Notes: generated from the sequence alone by a model not told the origin. Shown: positions 26,257 through 34,969, counted from the stretch's first letter. The stretch: DNA of 64,000 nucleotides from Azospirillum sp. SYSU D00513 (GCF_017356015.1 NZ_JAFIQV010000024.1:45702-109701), one strand, 5' to 3'. Program-made: numbers and translations.

Positions 26257-26613
26257 ATGCTGAAACCCGTGATCGCGGCCACGGCCGCCATGATGCTGGC
26301 TCTCGGCTCCACGGCCGCTCCGAGCCTGGCGGAAGGAATCATCGAGAACGGAAACGAGGGCCTGTTCGAAGAGGGCTCCGAACCGGGCTCGGGCCTGGGC
26401 GAACGGCGCGGTTTCGCCGGAAACGACTACGAGAACGAAGCCTTTCCGCAGGAAGACGGCGCTGGCCTTGAGGATGGCTCGATGGCCGCCGGCGAGGGCG
26501 AAGACCCTTTCGAGGACGATGAAGGCATCGCGTCCGGTGGACCGGGCGACGAGGAGTTCGGCGATACCGGCGGCTTCATCGAGGATGAAAACGAGGTGGA
26601 GGTCGATGAGTGA
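26257..26613 (+). CDS. Secreted, extremely acidic protein of unknown function
   Basis: A 118-residue protein with a signal peptide (MLKPVIAATAAMMLALGSTA, cleaved after SLA). By hand count the mature 92 or so residues hold about 31 Asp/Glu and only two Arg. Such composition suggests a disordered, cation-binding or polyanion-like envelope protein. The start at 26257 follows GGAGGAGGG; an upstream in-frame ATG at 26227 lies inside the preceding hairpin and is disfavoured. A T6 run in GC-rich sequence about 35 bp after the stop may end transcription. Confidence 0.65.
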   Translation: MLKPVIAATAAMMLALGSTAAPSLAEGIIENGNEGLFEEGSEPGSGLGERRGFAGNDYENEAFPQEDGAGLEDGSMAAGEGEDPFEDDEGIASGGPGDEEFGDTGGFIEDENEVEVDE

Positions 26614-26728
26614 CCCCGGCCGGCACGCCGTCGGCAAGCCCGGAGTTTTTTACCCTTTCCACAGGCGGGCGGCGGTGACCGGCCGAACGGCCCCGCCGCT
26701 TTGGCCCGGATGCTTTGGAGGAAGAACC

Positions 26729-27094
26729 ATGAAATCGATGCATGTCGCAGCGCTCGCGCTGCTGTCCGCCGTCTCGTTCAGCGCGGTCTCTCTCGCCGAC
26801 TCCTCGAAGGGCGGTGCCGAGAAATCCGGCAGCGCGCAAGGGGGCGTGGAAAGCCTCGCCGAGAAACGCGGCGGCGCCCTCGGAAAGAACCCGGAAGCCG
26901 TGACGCAGAAGGGCGGGCAGGGGCCGGAGGCCCAATCCGGTGATGCCGGGGTGGCCGCACTGCCGGAGGGCAGCCTGGCCGCGAAGCGCCAGGAGACGAT
27001 CGGCACGCCGCCGGAACCGGTCTACCAGGGCGGCGGCGGGAATGCCGCGCAGAAGGAAAGGGCCGAGGAGCGGAAGCAGTCCGGCCAGAAATGA
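26729..27094 (+). CDS. Secreted low-complexity protein of unknown function
   Basis: A 121-residue protein with a signal peptide (MKSMHVAALALLSAVSFSAV, cleaved after SLA). The mature chain is Gly/Lys/Glu/Gln-rich and likely disordered. It has loosely repeated SLAEKRGGALGKNPEAV and SLAAKRQETIGTPPEPV segments about 48 residues apart, so it may have arisen by duplication. A GGAGGAAG ribosome site lies just before the ATG. It precedes the degP-like gene by 86 bp. Confidence 0.6.
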   Translation: MKSMHVAALALLSAVSFSAVSLADSSKGGAEKSGSAQGGVESLAEKRGGALGKNPEAVTQKGGQGPEAQSGDAGVAALPEGSLAAKRQETIGTPPEPVYQGGGGNAAQKERAEERKQSGQK

Positions 27095-27180
27095 CCGGCC
27101 GCGGCGTTCCGCAACACGTCCGGACGCCGCCGCACGCCATCGAGAATTCCAAATCCAACCCGCTTCAAGGAGGTTCCGCC

Positions 27181-28755
27181 ATGAGCAACACATCGACAGT
27201 GTCGGTGCAGCGCCTGCTCGGCGGTGTCGCTGTGGTTGCCTGCCTCTTGGCCGGCCCGGTCACCACCGTGTCGGCCCAGACGAACGGACAGGGCAGCGCC
27301 GGGCAGAACAGCGCCAGTCAGGGCACCGGACCAGCCGCCAATCAGGCGCACCCTGCTCCCGCCAGCTTCGCCGATCTCGCGAAGGCCAAGCAGCCGGCCG
27401 TCGTGACGATCACCGCGACCAGCGCGCCGCCGGCCCGCCAGCAGACCGCGAACGAGGCGCCCGGACAATCGCCGTTCCCGTTCCCGCCCGGCACGCCGTT
27501 CCGTGATTTCCTGGAGGATCTCCTGCGTCGGCAAATGCCGGGCGGCGGCCAGTCGCCCCAGTCGCCCCAGTCGCCCATGCAGCCCATGCCGGAACGGCCC
27601 ACCTCGGCGCTGGGCTCCGGCTTCGTGATCGATCCCTCGGGTTACATCGTGACGAACAACCATGTCGTCCAGAAGGCCGACAAGGTGCAGGTCACCCTGC
27701 AGGACCGGCGCCAACTGGACGCCAAGATCATCGGCACCGACCCTCAGACGGACCTCGCCTTGCTGAAGGCGTCCTCCGACAAGCCTCTGCCGACGGTGCA
27801 GTGGGGCGACAGCGAGGCGTTGCAAGTCGGTGACTGGGTGCTGGCGATCGGCAACCCCTTCGGCCTTGGCGGCACCGTCACCGCCGGCATCCTGTCGGCC
27901 CGCGGGCGCGACATCGGCGCCGGTCCCTACGACGACTTCCTCCAGACCGATGCCGCCATCAACAGCGGCAATTCCGGAGGACCGATGTTCGACATGGCCG
28001 GAAACGTCATCGGCGTGAACACGGCCATCTTCAGCCGAAGCGGCGGCAACATCGGGATCGGCTTCGCCATCCCCTCGGCGCTCGCAAAGCCGATCATCGC
28101 CGAACTGCGCGACAAGGGCCGCGTCACGCGCGGTTACCTGGGCGTTTCCATTCAGCCGCTCACCCCGGACATCGCCCAGGCGCTCGGCCTCCCGGACCGG
28201 TCCGGCGCGCTGGTGGCCGAGGTCGTCCCCGACAGCCCGGCATCGAAGGCCGGGATCGAGAGCGGGGACGTCGTCACCAAGTTCGGAGGCGAGACGATCG
28301 AGGACGCGCATGAGCTGAGCCGGGCCGCGGCCATGACGGCACCGGGCAGCACGGTTCCCGTGACGGTCTGGCGCAACGGGAAGAGCATCCCGCTGGAGGC
28401 GCGCGTCGCCGAGCTGCAGCCCCCGGCCCAGCAGGCCGAGGCCGAGCAGGTCAAACCGGCGGAGGGGCAGCTCGGCATGACGCTCGCCCCCATGACGCCG
28501 GAACTGCGGCAGCAGTTCGATCTGCCTCAGACCAGCCAGGGCGCCGTGGTGGTCCAGGTGGCTCCGGACAGCCCGGCCGCCCGGAACGGCTTCCAGCCGG
28601 GCGATGTCATCGCGAGGGCCGGCCAGCAGCCCGTGGACGAGCCGTCCGACGTGGCCGATGCCGTGAAGCAGGCGCGCGACGCCAAGAAGGACAGCGTGCT
28701 GCTGTTGCGCAAGCGCGGAGAGGGAAGTCTGTTCGTACCGCTTCCACTCGGTTGA
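27181..28755 (+). CDS. degP: DegP/HtrA (Do) family periplasmic serine endoprotease
   Basis: A 524-residue protein with a signal peptide (cleaved near VSA, residue 32), a trypsin-like domain with catalytic His161 (TNNHVV), Asp191 (QTDLALLK) and Ser265 (NSGNSGGP), and two PDZ domains (about residues 315-405 and 430-520, each with GYLGV- or LGMTL-type entries and SPA-KAG/ARNG carboxylate-loop surroundings). It degrades or refolds damaged envelope proteins. An AAGGAGG ribosome site precedes the ATG. It closes the island of secreted proteins, so a role in their quality control, or in envelope-stress signalling, is plausible. DegP versus DegQ cannot be decided. Confidence 0.9.
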   Translation: MSNTSTVSVQRLLGGVAVVACLLAGPVTTVSAQTNGQGSAGQNSASQGTGPAANQAHPAPASFADLAKAKQPAVVTITATSAPPARQQTANEAPGQSPFPFPPGTPFRDFLEDLLRRQMPGGGQSPQSPQSPMQPMPERPTSALGSGFVIDPSGYIVTNNHVVQKADKVQVTLQDRRQLDAKIIGTDPQTDLALLKASSDKPLPTVQWGDSEALQVGDWVLAIGNPFGLGGTVTAGILSARGRDIGAGPYDDFLQTDAAINSGNSGGPMFDMAGNVIGVNTAIFSRSGGNIGIGFAIPSALAKPIIAELRDKGRVTRGYLGVSIQPLTPDIAQALGLPDRSGALVAEVVPDSPASKAGIESGDVVTKFGGETIEDAHELSRAAAMTAPGSTVPVTVWRNGKSIPLEARVAELQPPAQQAEAEQVKPAEGQLGMTLAPMTPELRQQFDLPQTSQGAVVVQVAPDSPAARNGFQPGDVIARAGQQPVDEPSDVADAVKQARDAKKDSVLLLRKRGEGSLFVPLPLG

Positions 28756-29119
28756 GGCCGTGCCGGAATTCGTTGCGGCGAAGTGATTTTGGCCGTGGTG
28801 TCGGACCCGTCTTCCCACCTTGCCGGTTCAGCCGACGCTCGATCACTTCAACCCGCTGGCCTGCACCGCTTCCTATGCGGACCTGCCGGCGGCCGCCGGC
28901 AACGGCTGACAGAAGCGGCCGTCGGGGACAGGGAGGAGCCGGGATCGTCCTGCCCCATTCCAAAAAGCCCGGTCAAAAGTGCGGTATAAACTCCTGGCGC
29001 GGCGGGCATGGCTATGTTCGCCGCATTTCCTTTTGCGGCTCTGGGCTAGATCCGGCAGGGTCTGGCATGGCGATGCCCGCCGTTCTGCTGCAACGTTTCA
29101 GGCAGGACGGAGATCGCGT
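28756..29119 (+). other. Intergenic region with no supported gene
   Basis: Between degP and the ROK remnant. Short ORFs are present but none has a domain, signal peptide or ribosome site. Given the decayed ROK fragment just downstream, part of this stretch may be older degraded coding sequence. Confidence 0.4.
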
Positions 29120-29277
29120 GGAACCTCGGCCGGTGCGGTGGCTGGGGGTGACTGCATCCATTTCGCCACCTTCATCGGCGGCGGTGTCGTGGTCGATGCC
29201 GGCTGTATCGCGGCGAGCAGGGCAATGCAGGCGCCATCGGCTCCATGCTAACAGGCGTGCCTGCCTTCGAACTTTGA
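29120..29277 (+). pseudogene. ROK-family (transcriptional regulator/sugar kinase) remnant with 1-bp frameshift
   Basis: Reading from 29120 gives AVAGGDCIHFATFIGGGVVV followed by Asp (ending at 29197). In the frame starting at 29200 it continues as RLYRGEQGNAGAIGSMLTGV and stops at 29275-29277. Together they match the ROK family block FIG-GGLVLDGRLYRG-GNAGEIG. Loss of a single G (GATGGCCGG to GATGCCGG, near 29197-29200) explains the frame change. Only about 50 codons survive, so the gene is long dead. Confidence 0.6.
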
Positions 29278-29325
29278 AGCGGAGCCCCCGCGATAAGCGC
29301 TTGATCCGCGCGGCTGGCGTGCGTA

Positions 29326-29340
29326 TGAAAATCACTCTCA
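29326..29340 (+). promoter_or_regulatory. Fur-box-like operator before siderophore importer
   Basis: TGAAAATCACTCTCA matches the 7-1-7 Fur consensus TGATAATnATTATCA at 11 of 14 positions. It lies 47 bp upstream of the siderophore-binding protein start. It is expected to give iron-repressed expression of the four-gene importer; an Irr- or RirA-type regulator is an alternative in alphaproteobacteria. Confidence 0.55.
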
Positions 29341-29387
29341 TTTGCTTCGTCCGCGCCCATCCCGCGCCGGAGAGAGGAACAAGAGTC

Positions 29388-30335
29388 ATGGATTTCCGCC
29401 CCGTTCGACCGCGCCTCAATGGCCTCGTGAAGAGCGCCGCCCTGGCGCTGCTGCTGGCGCTGCCGGCCCAGGCCCTGCCGGCGGCAGCGCAGGAGACGCT
29501 GCCGGTGCAGCACGCGCAGGGCACCACGCCGGTGCCGCGCAACCCGCAGCGGGTCGTGGTGTACGACATGGCGGCGCTGGACACGCTGGACGCGCTGGGC
29601 GTCAAGGTGGCGGGCGTTCCGGGCGGGGTGCTGCCGGGCTACCTGTCCAAGTACGCCTCGGGCGACACCCCGAAGGTCGGCACGCTGTTCGAGCCGGACT
29701 TCGAGGCGGTGGCCGCGCTGGAGCCGGACCTGATCATCGTCGGCGGTCGGTCGGCGGCGAAGTACCGCGACCTGGCGAAGCTCGCCCCGACCATCGACCT
29801 GACGACCGACACGGCCGACTTCATGGCAAGCGTGACCCGCAACGTCGAGACGGTCGGCCGCATCTTCGGCAAGGAGGCGGAGGCCGCCCAGCGGCTCGCC
29901 ACGCTGCGCCAGTCCATCGAGGCGGTGCGCGCCACCGCCGCCGGCGCCGGCAAGGGGCTGCTGGTGCTCACCACCGGCGGCAAGATGAGCGCCTATGGAC
30001 CCGGCTCGCGCTTCGGCGTCCTGCACACGCTGTTCGGCGTCACGCCGGCCGTGCCGGACCTCCAGGTCTCCCTGCACGGCCAGTCGATCTCGCCGGAGTT
30101 CATCCTGAAGACCGATCCCGACTGGCTGTTCGTGATCGACCGCGACGCCGCCATCGGCCAGGGCGCGGCAGCGCCCGCCGTGCTGAACAACGAGCTGGTG
30201 GCCCGGACCAAGGCCTGGAAGGCCAAGCAGGTCGTCACGCTCGACTCCACGAGCTGGTACCTCTCCGGCGGCGGCCTCACCGCGACGAAGGCGATGATCG
30301 ACCAGCTCGCCGCCGTCCTGAAGAGCGCCGGCTGA
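29388..30335 (+). CDS. Siderophore ABC transporter substrate-binding protein (FatB/CeuE-like)
   Basis: A 315-residue periplasmic protein with a signal peptide (NGLVKSAALALLLALPAQAL, cleaved near AAA) and the class III helical-backbone binding fold. It starts the mature domain with PRNPQRVVVYDMAALDTLDAL and has ALEPDLIIVGGRSAAKY. It resembles FatB/CeuE/YclQ proteins that bind petrobactin, anguibactin or catechol fragments. The ATG at 29388 (AGAGAGGAACAAG upstream) was preferred to an in-frame ATG that falls inside the Fur-like box. It is the first gene of a four-gene importer operon; the outer-membrane receptor is not in the window. Confidence 0.88.
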   Translation: MDFRPVRPRLNGLVKSAALALLLALPAQALPAAAQETLPVQHAQGTTPVPRNPQRVVVYDMAALDTLDALGVKVAGVPGGVLPGYLSKYASGDTPKVGTLFEPDFEAVAALEPDLIIVGGRSAAKYRDLAKLAPTIDLTTDTADFMASVTRNVETVGRIFGKEAEAAQRLATLRQSIEAVRATAAGAGKGLLVLTTGGKMSAYGPGSRFGVLHTLFGVTPAVPDLQVSLHGQSISPEFILKTDPDWLFVIDRDAAIGQGAAAPAVLNNELVARTKAWKAKQVVTLDSTSWYLSGGGLTATKAMIDQLAAVLKSAG

Positions 30336-30449
30336 CCGGGCTTCTTCCGAACCAGGGACAGTGCCGCACGACGGGGGCGCAGGCGATGCGCCCCCGGCCT
30401 TCTTTCCAGGAACGGGCCACGGCCCGGCCGACCGCCACCCCAGAGCACC

Positions 30450-31418
30450 GTGAAGACACTCGCCCTCGCTCTCGCCGCCGCCGCCGTCCTCCTGCTGGCG
30501 GGGGTCAGCCTGTTCGTGGGGGCGACCGACCTGTCGCCCGCCGCGCTGTTCGCGTCCGGGCCGGACGGCACCGCCCTCCAGCTCCTGCTCATCAGCCGCA
30601 TCCCGCGCACGGTGGCGCTGATCCTGTCCGGCATGGCCATGGGGGTCTGCGGCATGATCATGCAGATGCTCGTGCGCAACCGCTTCGTGGAGCCCAGCAC
30701 CGCCGGCACGGTGGAATCGGCGGGGCTCGGCATCCTCACGGTCACGCTGCTGGCACCAACCATGCCGCTGCTCGGCAAGATGACGGTGGCGGCACTCTTC
30801 GCGCTGGCGGGCACGGCGCTGTTCCTCGGCATCCTCAGCCGCATTCCCCTGCGCTCGGCGCTGATGGTGCCGCTGGTCGGGCTGATGCTGGGCGGGGTGA
30901 TCGATTCCGTCACGACCTTCTTCGCCTACCGCTACGACCTGCTGCAGTCCCTGAACGCCTGGACCACCGGCGACTTCTCCGGCGTGCTGCGCGGGCGGTA
31001 CGAGCTGCTGTGGATCGCCTTCGCCCTGACCATCCTGGCCTACGCGGCGGCCGACCGCTTCACGGTGGCCGGCATGGGGCGGGACTTCACCACGAATCTC
31101 GGGCTGAACTACCGGCGCATCATGGCGCTGGGGCTGGGCATCGTCGCGATGGTCACGGCGGCGGTCGTGGTCACGGTGGGGATCATCCCCTTCCTCGGGC
31201 TGATCGTGCCCAACCTCGTCAGCATGATGGTCGGCGACAACGTCCGGCGTGCCGTGCCCTGGGTCGCGGTCACGGGGGCCGGAGCCGTGCTGGCCTGCGA
31301 CCTGATCGGGCGCGTCGTGCGCTACCCCTACGAGATCCCGGTCGGCACGGTCGTCGGGGTGCTGGGCAGCGCCGTCTTCCTCTACCTCCTGCTGCGCCGG
31401 GATTCCTCCCTTGCCTGA
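30450..31418 (+). CDS. Siderophore ABC transporter permease (FecCD family, FatD-like)
   Basis: A 322-residue FecCD-type permease with about nine to ten membrane helices. Typical blocks are SRIPRTVALILSGMAMGVCG (residues 49-68) and GIIPFLGLIVPNLVSMMVGD (near residue 245). It starts at GTG 30450, 114 bp after the binding-protein gene. Its end overlaps the next permease start by 8 bp. It forms a heterodimeric channel with the next gene product for siderophore import. Confidence 0.88.
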   Translation: MKTLALALAAAAVLLLAGVSLFVGATDLSPAALFASGPDGTALQLLLISRIPRTVALILSGMAMGVCGMIMQMLVRNRFVEPSTAGTVESAGLGILTVTLLAPTMPLLGKMTVAALFALAGTALFLGILSRIPLRSALMVPLVGLMLGGVIDSVTTFFAYRYDLLQSLNAWTTGDFSGVLRGRYELLWIAFALTILAYAAADRFTVAGMGRDFTTNLGLNYRRIMALGLGIVAMVTAAVVVTVGIIPFLGLIVPNLVSMMVGDNVRRAVPWVAVTGAGAVLACDLIGRVVRYPYEIPVGTVVGVLGSAVFLYLLLRRDSSLA

Positions 31419-32376
31419 CGCCCGGATCCTCACGCCCGGCCGGGTCCTGCTTCTGCTGGCCCTGGGGGCCGCCCTGGCGGTGGCGCTGTTCATGACGCTG
31501 GGCGCCCGGGGGCCGTGGAGCTTCGTGCTGCCCTTCCGGGGCACGAAGGTCGCGGTGATGCTGCTGGTCGCCTACGCCATCGGCGTTTCCACGGTGCTGT
31601 TCCAGACGGTGACGAACAACCGCATCCTGACGCCCGGCATCATGGGCTTCGACTGGCTCTACATGCTGATCCAGACCTGGACGGTCTTCGTGTTCGGCTC
31701 CGCCGCCGTCGCCGCCTTCGACCCGCGCCTACGCTTCGCGGGGGAGGTCGCGGTGATGGTGGCCTTCTCGGTCCTGCTGTTCCGGGCGCTCTTCTCCAGC
31801 GGGCGGCGCAGCCTGCACCAGCTGGTGCTGGCCGGGGTGGTGTTCGGCGTCTTCTTCCGCAGCCTGTCGGGCTTCCTCCAGCGGGTCATCGACCCCAGCG
31901 AGTTCGCCATCCTCCAGGACCGGCTGTTCGCCAGCTTCAACCGGATGGACACGGGCCTGCTGGCGGCCGCGGCGGTGGCGGTGGCGGGCGCCTCCCTGGT
32001 CGCCTGGCGCGTCGGCCACACATTCGACGTGCTGGCGCTGGGGCGGGAGCGGGCAATCAATCTGGGCGTCGACCACCGCCGCGCCGTCTCCCTCATCCTC
32101 GTGCTCGTGGCGGTGCTGGTCTCCGTCTCCACCGCGCTGGTCGGTCCGGTCACCTTCTTCGGGCTGATGGTGGCGAGCCTCGCCCATCTCCTGACCGGGT
32201 CGAGCCGCCACCGCGTCCTGCTGCCCGCCGCCGTCCTGCTCGGCGTCATCGGGCTGGTCGGCGGCCAGATGATCCTGGAACGGGTCTTCGCCTTCGACGG
32301 CAACCTGCGGGTCGTCATCGAGTTCCTGGGCGGCATCCTCTTCATCATCCTTCTTCTGCGCGGGAGTGCGCGATGA
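31411..32376 (+). CDS. Siderophore ABC transporter permease (FecCD family, FatC-like)
   Basis: A 321-residue FecCD-type permease. Family blocks include TNNRILTPGIMGFDWLYMLI (residues 69-88) and LVGPVTFFGLMVASLAHLLT (near residue 245). The only reasonable start is TTG 31411, which overlaps the previous gene by 8 bp; the first ATG is 28 codons in and would cut the first helix. It overlaps the ATPase gene by ATGA, so all three are translationally coupled. Confidence 0.86.
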   Translation: MPDARILTPGRVLLLLALGAALAVALFMTLGARGPWSFVLPFRGTKVAVMLLVAYAIGVSTVLFQTVTNNRILTPGIMGFDWLYMLIQTWTVFVFGSAAVAAFDPRLRFAGEVAVMVAFSVLLFRALFSSGRRSLHQLVLAGVVFGVFFRSLSGFLQRVIDPSEFAILQDRLFASFNRMDTGLLAAAAVAVAGASLVAWRVGHTFDVLALGRERAINLGVDHRRAVSLILVLVAVLVSVSTALVGPVTFFGLMVASLAHLLTGSSRHRVLLPAAVLLGVIGLVGGQMILERVFAFDGNLRVVIEFLGGILFIILLLRGSAR

Positions 32377-33128
32377 TCCAGGCCGAGAATCTCACCCGCC
32401 GCTACGGCGACACGCTGGTGGTGAGGGACGTGTCCCTGCAGCTGCCGGCCGGGGGGCTCACCTCCATCATCGGGCCGAACGGAGCGGGCAAGTCCACGCT
32501 GCTCTCCATGATCAGCCGCCTGCTGCCGGCCAGCGCCGGCACGGTCTCGGTGGACGGGCTGGACGTGACGAAAACCCCCGGCGACGTGCTGGCGCGGCGG
32601 CTGTCGATCCTGCGCCAGGACAACCACATGACGGCGCGGCTGACCGTGCGCGAGCTGGTGGAGTTCGGCCGCTACCCCCATTCCAGGGGGCGGCTGACGG
32701 CGGACGACCGCGCCCATGTGGACCGGGCGCTCGATCATCTGGGGCTGGCGCCGCTGGCCGGCCGCTTTCTGGACGAGCTGTCGGGCGGCCAGCGGCAGCG
32801 CGCCTTCGTGGCGATGGTCCTGTGCCAGGACACCGACTACGTCCTGCTGGACGAGCCGCTGAACAACCTCGACATGCAGCATTCCGTGGCGATGATGCGC
32901 CAGCTCCGCCGCTTCGCCGCCGAGCTGAACAAGACCATCGTCGTCGTGCTGCACGACATCAACTTCGCCTCCTGCTATTCCGACCGCATCGTGGCGATGC
33001 GCGACGGGGAGGTCGCGGTGCAGGGCACGCCCGACGAGGTGATCCGCGAGGAGGTGCTGTCCGGCCTCTACGGCATACCGATGAACGTCCAGCTCATCGG
33101 CGGGAGGCGGATCTGCGTCTATTATTAG
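32373..33128 (+). CDS. Siderophore ABC transporter ATP-binding protein (FatE-like)
   Basis: A 251-residue ATPase with Walker A GPNGAGKST (residues 34-42), Q-loop RQDNHMT, signature LSGGQRQRAF, Walker B DYVLLDEPLNNLD and switch His in VVLHDINFA. The sequence is typical of the YclP/FatE/FecE group. Last gene of the importer operon; a GC hairpin follows directly. Confidence 0.92.
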   Translation: MIQAENLTRRYGDTLVVRDVSLQLPAGGLTSIIGPNGAGKSTLLSMISRLLPASAGTVSVDGLDVTKTPGDVLARRLSILRQDNHMTARLTVRELVEFGRYPHSRGRLTADDRAHVDRALDHLGLAPLAGRFLDELSGGQRQRAFVAMVLCQDTDYVLLDEPLNNLDMQHSVAMMRQLRRFAAELNKTIVVVLHDINFASCYSDRIVAMRDGEVAVQGTPDEVIREEVLSGLYGIPMNVQLIGGRRICVYY

Positions 33129-33140
33129 GAAGCCGCGAAG

Positions 33141-33161
33141 GCGCCGGAGCCGGTCCGGCGC
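33141..33161. terminator. Hairpin between convergent siderophore ATPase and acetyltransferase genes
   Basis: An 8-bp perfect stem (33141-33148 with 33154-33161) and 5-nt loop, placed in the 39-bp gap between two converging stop codons. It could stop transcription from both sides. Confidence 0.5.
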
Positions 33162-33167
33162 GCATCG

Positions 33168-34385
33168 TCATCGTGCCGTGACGGCGTCCTTCTGCCGCTG
33201 GACCAGATCGTGGAGCGCCTGACGGCAGCGTCTCGCGGTTCCGGTGCCCGCCCGCCGCAGTCCGGCCTCGAACCGGTGGGCGACGCCGTAAGGGCCGAAC
33301 ACGAGCCAGTTCATGGGTCTCTGGGCGTTCGCCAGCAGCGGTTTGTGGCCCGATGGCGTGGACATGAAGTCATAGCAACGCTCTCCCCGCTCCAGGCTGT
33401 CCTCGATGGCCAGCACATGGCTCAGCACGCCCGGCTTCAGCCTGTTGTCCGGCTCATAGGCGAAGCCTCCCTGGTAATTCAGCACCTGGCCGCGGTAGGC
33501 GAAGTTGTAGAGGATGCCGATGGTTTCACCGCCTGCCCCGACCCGGCACAGGCGGACGGCGCCGGCCGGAACGCCGCGGCGGATCAGCGTCCGGTGAAAG
33601 GGACGGAAAGCGGGATTCGCGAAGGCTCCCGGCTTTCCGCGCGCGGTCCAGTGCGCCTGGTGCAGCGTCTCCAGCCGTTCGAAATCGGCAAGCGCCTCCT
33701 CCACCGTTCCGGCGACGCGGAAGGCCAGCGGTCCGCGTCCGGCATAGAGACGTTCGGTCCGGCGGACGGCCGCCCGCGTGTTGCGGCCGAGCGAGGCGCG
33801 GTAATCGCCGCCCGCCCGCCGCACCGGCTCCAGATCCACATAACGGCACAGATCTCCGGTGCGGAGTTCCAGCCGGCCGCCGAGCCGTTCCGCGACGTGG
33901 CGCGCCGCCCCGTCCGTCAGCGCGTCGAGGCCGCTCAGAACCAGCTCGTCCCGGCGGGGCAGGCTCCGGTGCAGCCAGAAAAGGCAGGCTTCGGTCACCG
34001 CGGCGGCCCAGCGGCGGTCCACGAGCAGGCCGTTGTATTCCATGAAGATCCGGTCGAACAGGGCATCCCCGGTCTCGTGCAGGAACCAGCGGCGCGCCGG
34101 CAGCAGGCCGAACCGACGCACCGTGCGGGGGCAGAGAACCGCGAGACCGACCATCTCGCCGTCATGCCGGGCCGTCAGCAGATGGGGGCGCACGCCGTCC
34201 GGCAGGCACTCGAGCCAGCTGCCGATCCAGTGCCAGGACAGGAAGAAGGAGGGGTCGGCGCGATCCTCCAGAGAGCGCCAGACCGGCTCCAGATCCCGGG
34301 CCGCGTCCAGTGGCCGCAGGTCGATGTCGAAAGAGGGAATGCCGGAAGGGAGGTGGTCCGTTCCGGTGAACATCCTGTGATCCAT
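33168..34385 (-). CDS. GNAT-superfamily acyltransferase of the CelD/BcsL type
   Basis: A 405-residue protein with the double-GNAT (FemAB-like) architecture of the CelD/BcsL family: an N-terminal domain ending near PSFFLSWHWIGSWLECLPDG, and a C-terminal domain with ETIGILYNFAYRGQVLNYQG, KPGVLSHVLAIEDSLERGER and YDFMSTPSGHK. Members occur in exopolysaccharide and cell-envelope loci and are thought to transfer acyl groups, but the substrate is unknown. The start at 34385 was chosen because the extension to 34460 is Pro/Arg-rich and unlike the family. It stands alone between the siderophore operon and an IS remnant. Confidence 0.75.
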   Translation of the reverse strand: MDHRMFTGTDHLPSGIPSFDIDLRPLDAARDLEPVWRSLEDRADPSFFLSWHWIGSWLECLPDGVRPHLLTARHDGEMVGLAVLCPRTVRRFGLLPARRWFLHETGDALFDRIFMEYNGLLVDRRWAAAVTEACLFWLHRSLPRRDELVLSGLDALTDGAARHVAERLGGRLELRTGDLCRYVDLEPVRRAGGDYRASLGRNTRAAVRRTERLYAGRGPLAFRVAGTVEEALADFERLETLHQAHWTARGKPGAFANPAFRPFHRTLIRRGVPAGAVRLCRVGAGGETIGILYNFAYRGQVLNYQGGFAYEPDNRLKPGVLSHVLAIEDSLERGERCYDFMSTPSGHKPLLANAQRPMNWLVFGPYGVAHRFEAGLRRAGTGTARRCRQALHDLVQRQKDAVTAR

Positions 34386-34567
34386 GTCGAGCGTCTCCGG
34401 AACCGGGCGGCCTGGATGCGGTGGGCGCGGCTTTTCCGCGGCCCTGCAGGTCCACCCCATACACGGCGGATCACCGGTTGGATGCGCATGCCGGAAAATT
34501 TCGGACGAGCGGCAGCGCGTTGCATTGAGACGAGGAGGGCAACAGATCGCCCCATCCCCACCTTTGA

Positions 34568-34969
34568 TCAGGCGGCACGGACGGACTCCGGGCGTCCGAG
34601 GTCGAGCGTGCGATTGAGGACCTCGGCAGCGATGGCAACCTCGGTGGCCCGCGCCTTGTCGGTATGGAAACGCGGTCCATCACCGATGACCTGCTTCCAG
34701 CGCCCGGTCTGGCCCTCGACGCGGGCTCCTCGGTTATATTCGCTGGCCCGCTGCCAAGCCATGCGACCGGTCGCGGCGATCGCCTGGGTGTGGCGGTCGC
34801 GCTGAGCAGGCGCCCTGGCGGCCGTGTCGCTGAGAACGGCATCCGCCCGAGGCGGCGTCACGACCGCGGCCTCTGGATGATGCATGCTTCTCGATCAACC
34901 ATTCGCCCGGCCCACACAGCGTCAGCCCGGTGTTGTCCACCAGCAGGTGAAGCGGCCCGCCCCACTGCC
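34568..34969 (-). pseudogene. IS5-family transposase remnant, internally deleted and frameshifted
   Basis: On the minus strand the upstream part reads HLLVDNTGLTLCGPGEWLIE then KHA (nt about 34955-34880), the catalytic-core entry of IS5-type DDE transposases. It jumps directly to HPEAAVVTPPRADAVLSDTA (near 34880) and ends AIAAEVLNRTLDLGRPESVR (stop 34568), the family's C-terminus. Roughly 70-80 codons in between are missing and the two parts are in different frames. The N-terminal third is also absent, replaced by the downstream end of the SMP-30 gene. No terminal repeats or target duplication were identified. The 180 bp from here to the acetyltransferase hold nothing recognisable. Confidence 0.75.

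Noticed and set aside
30277..33181. Large overlapping frames across the siderophore operon on both strands
   Set aside because: They are shadows of the FecCD permeases and ATPase, whose motifs are complete in the chosen frames.
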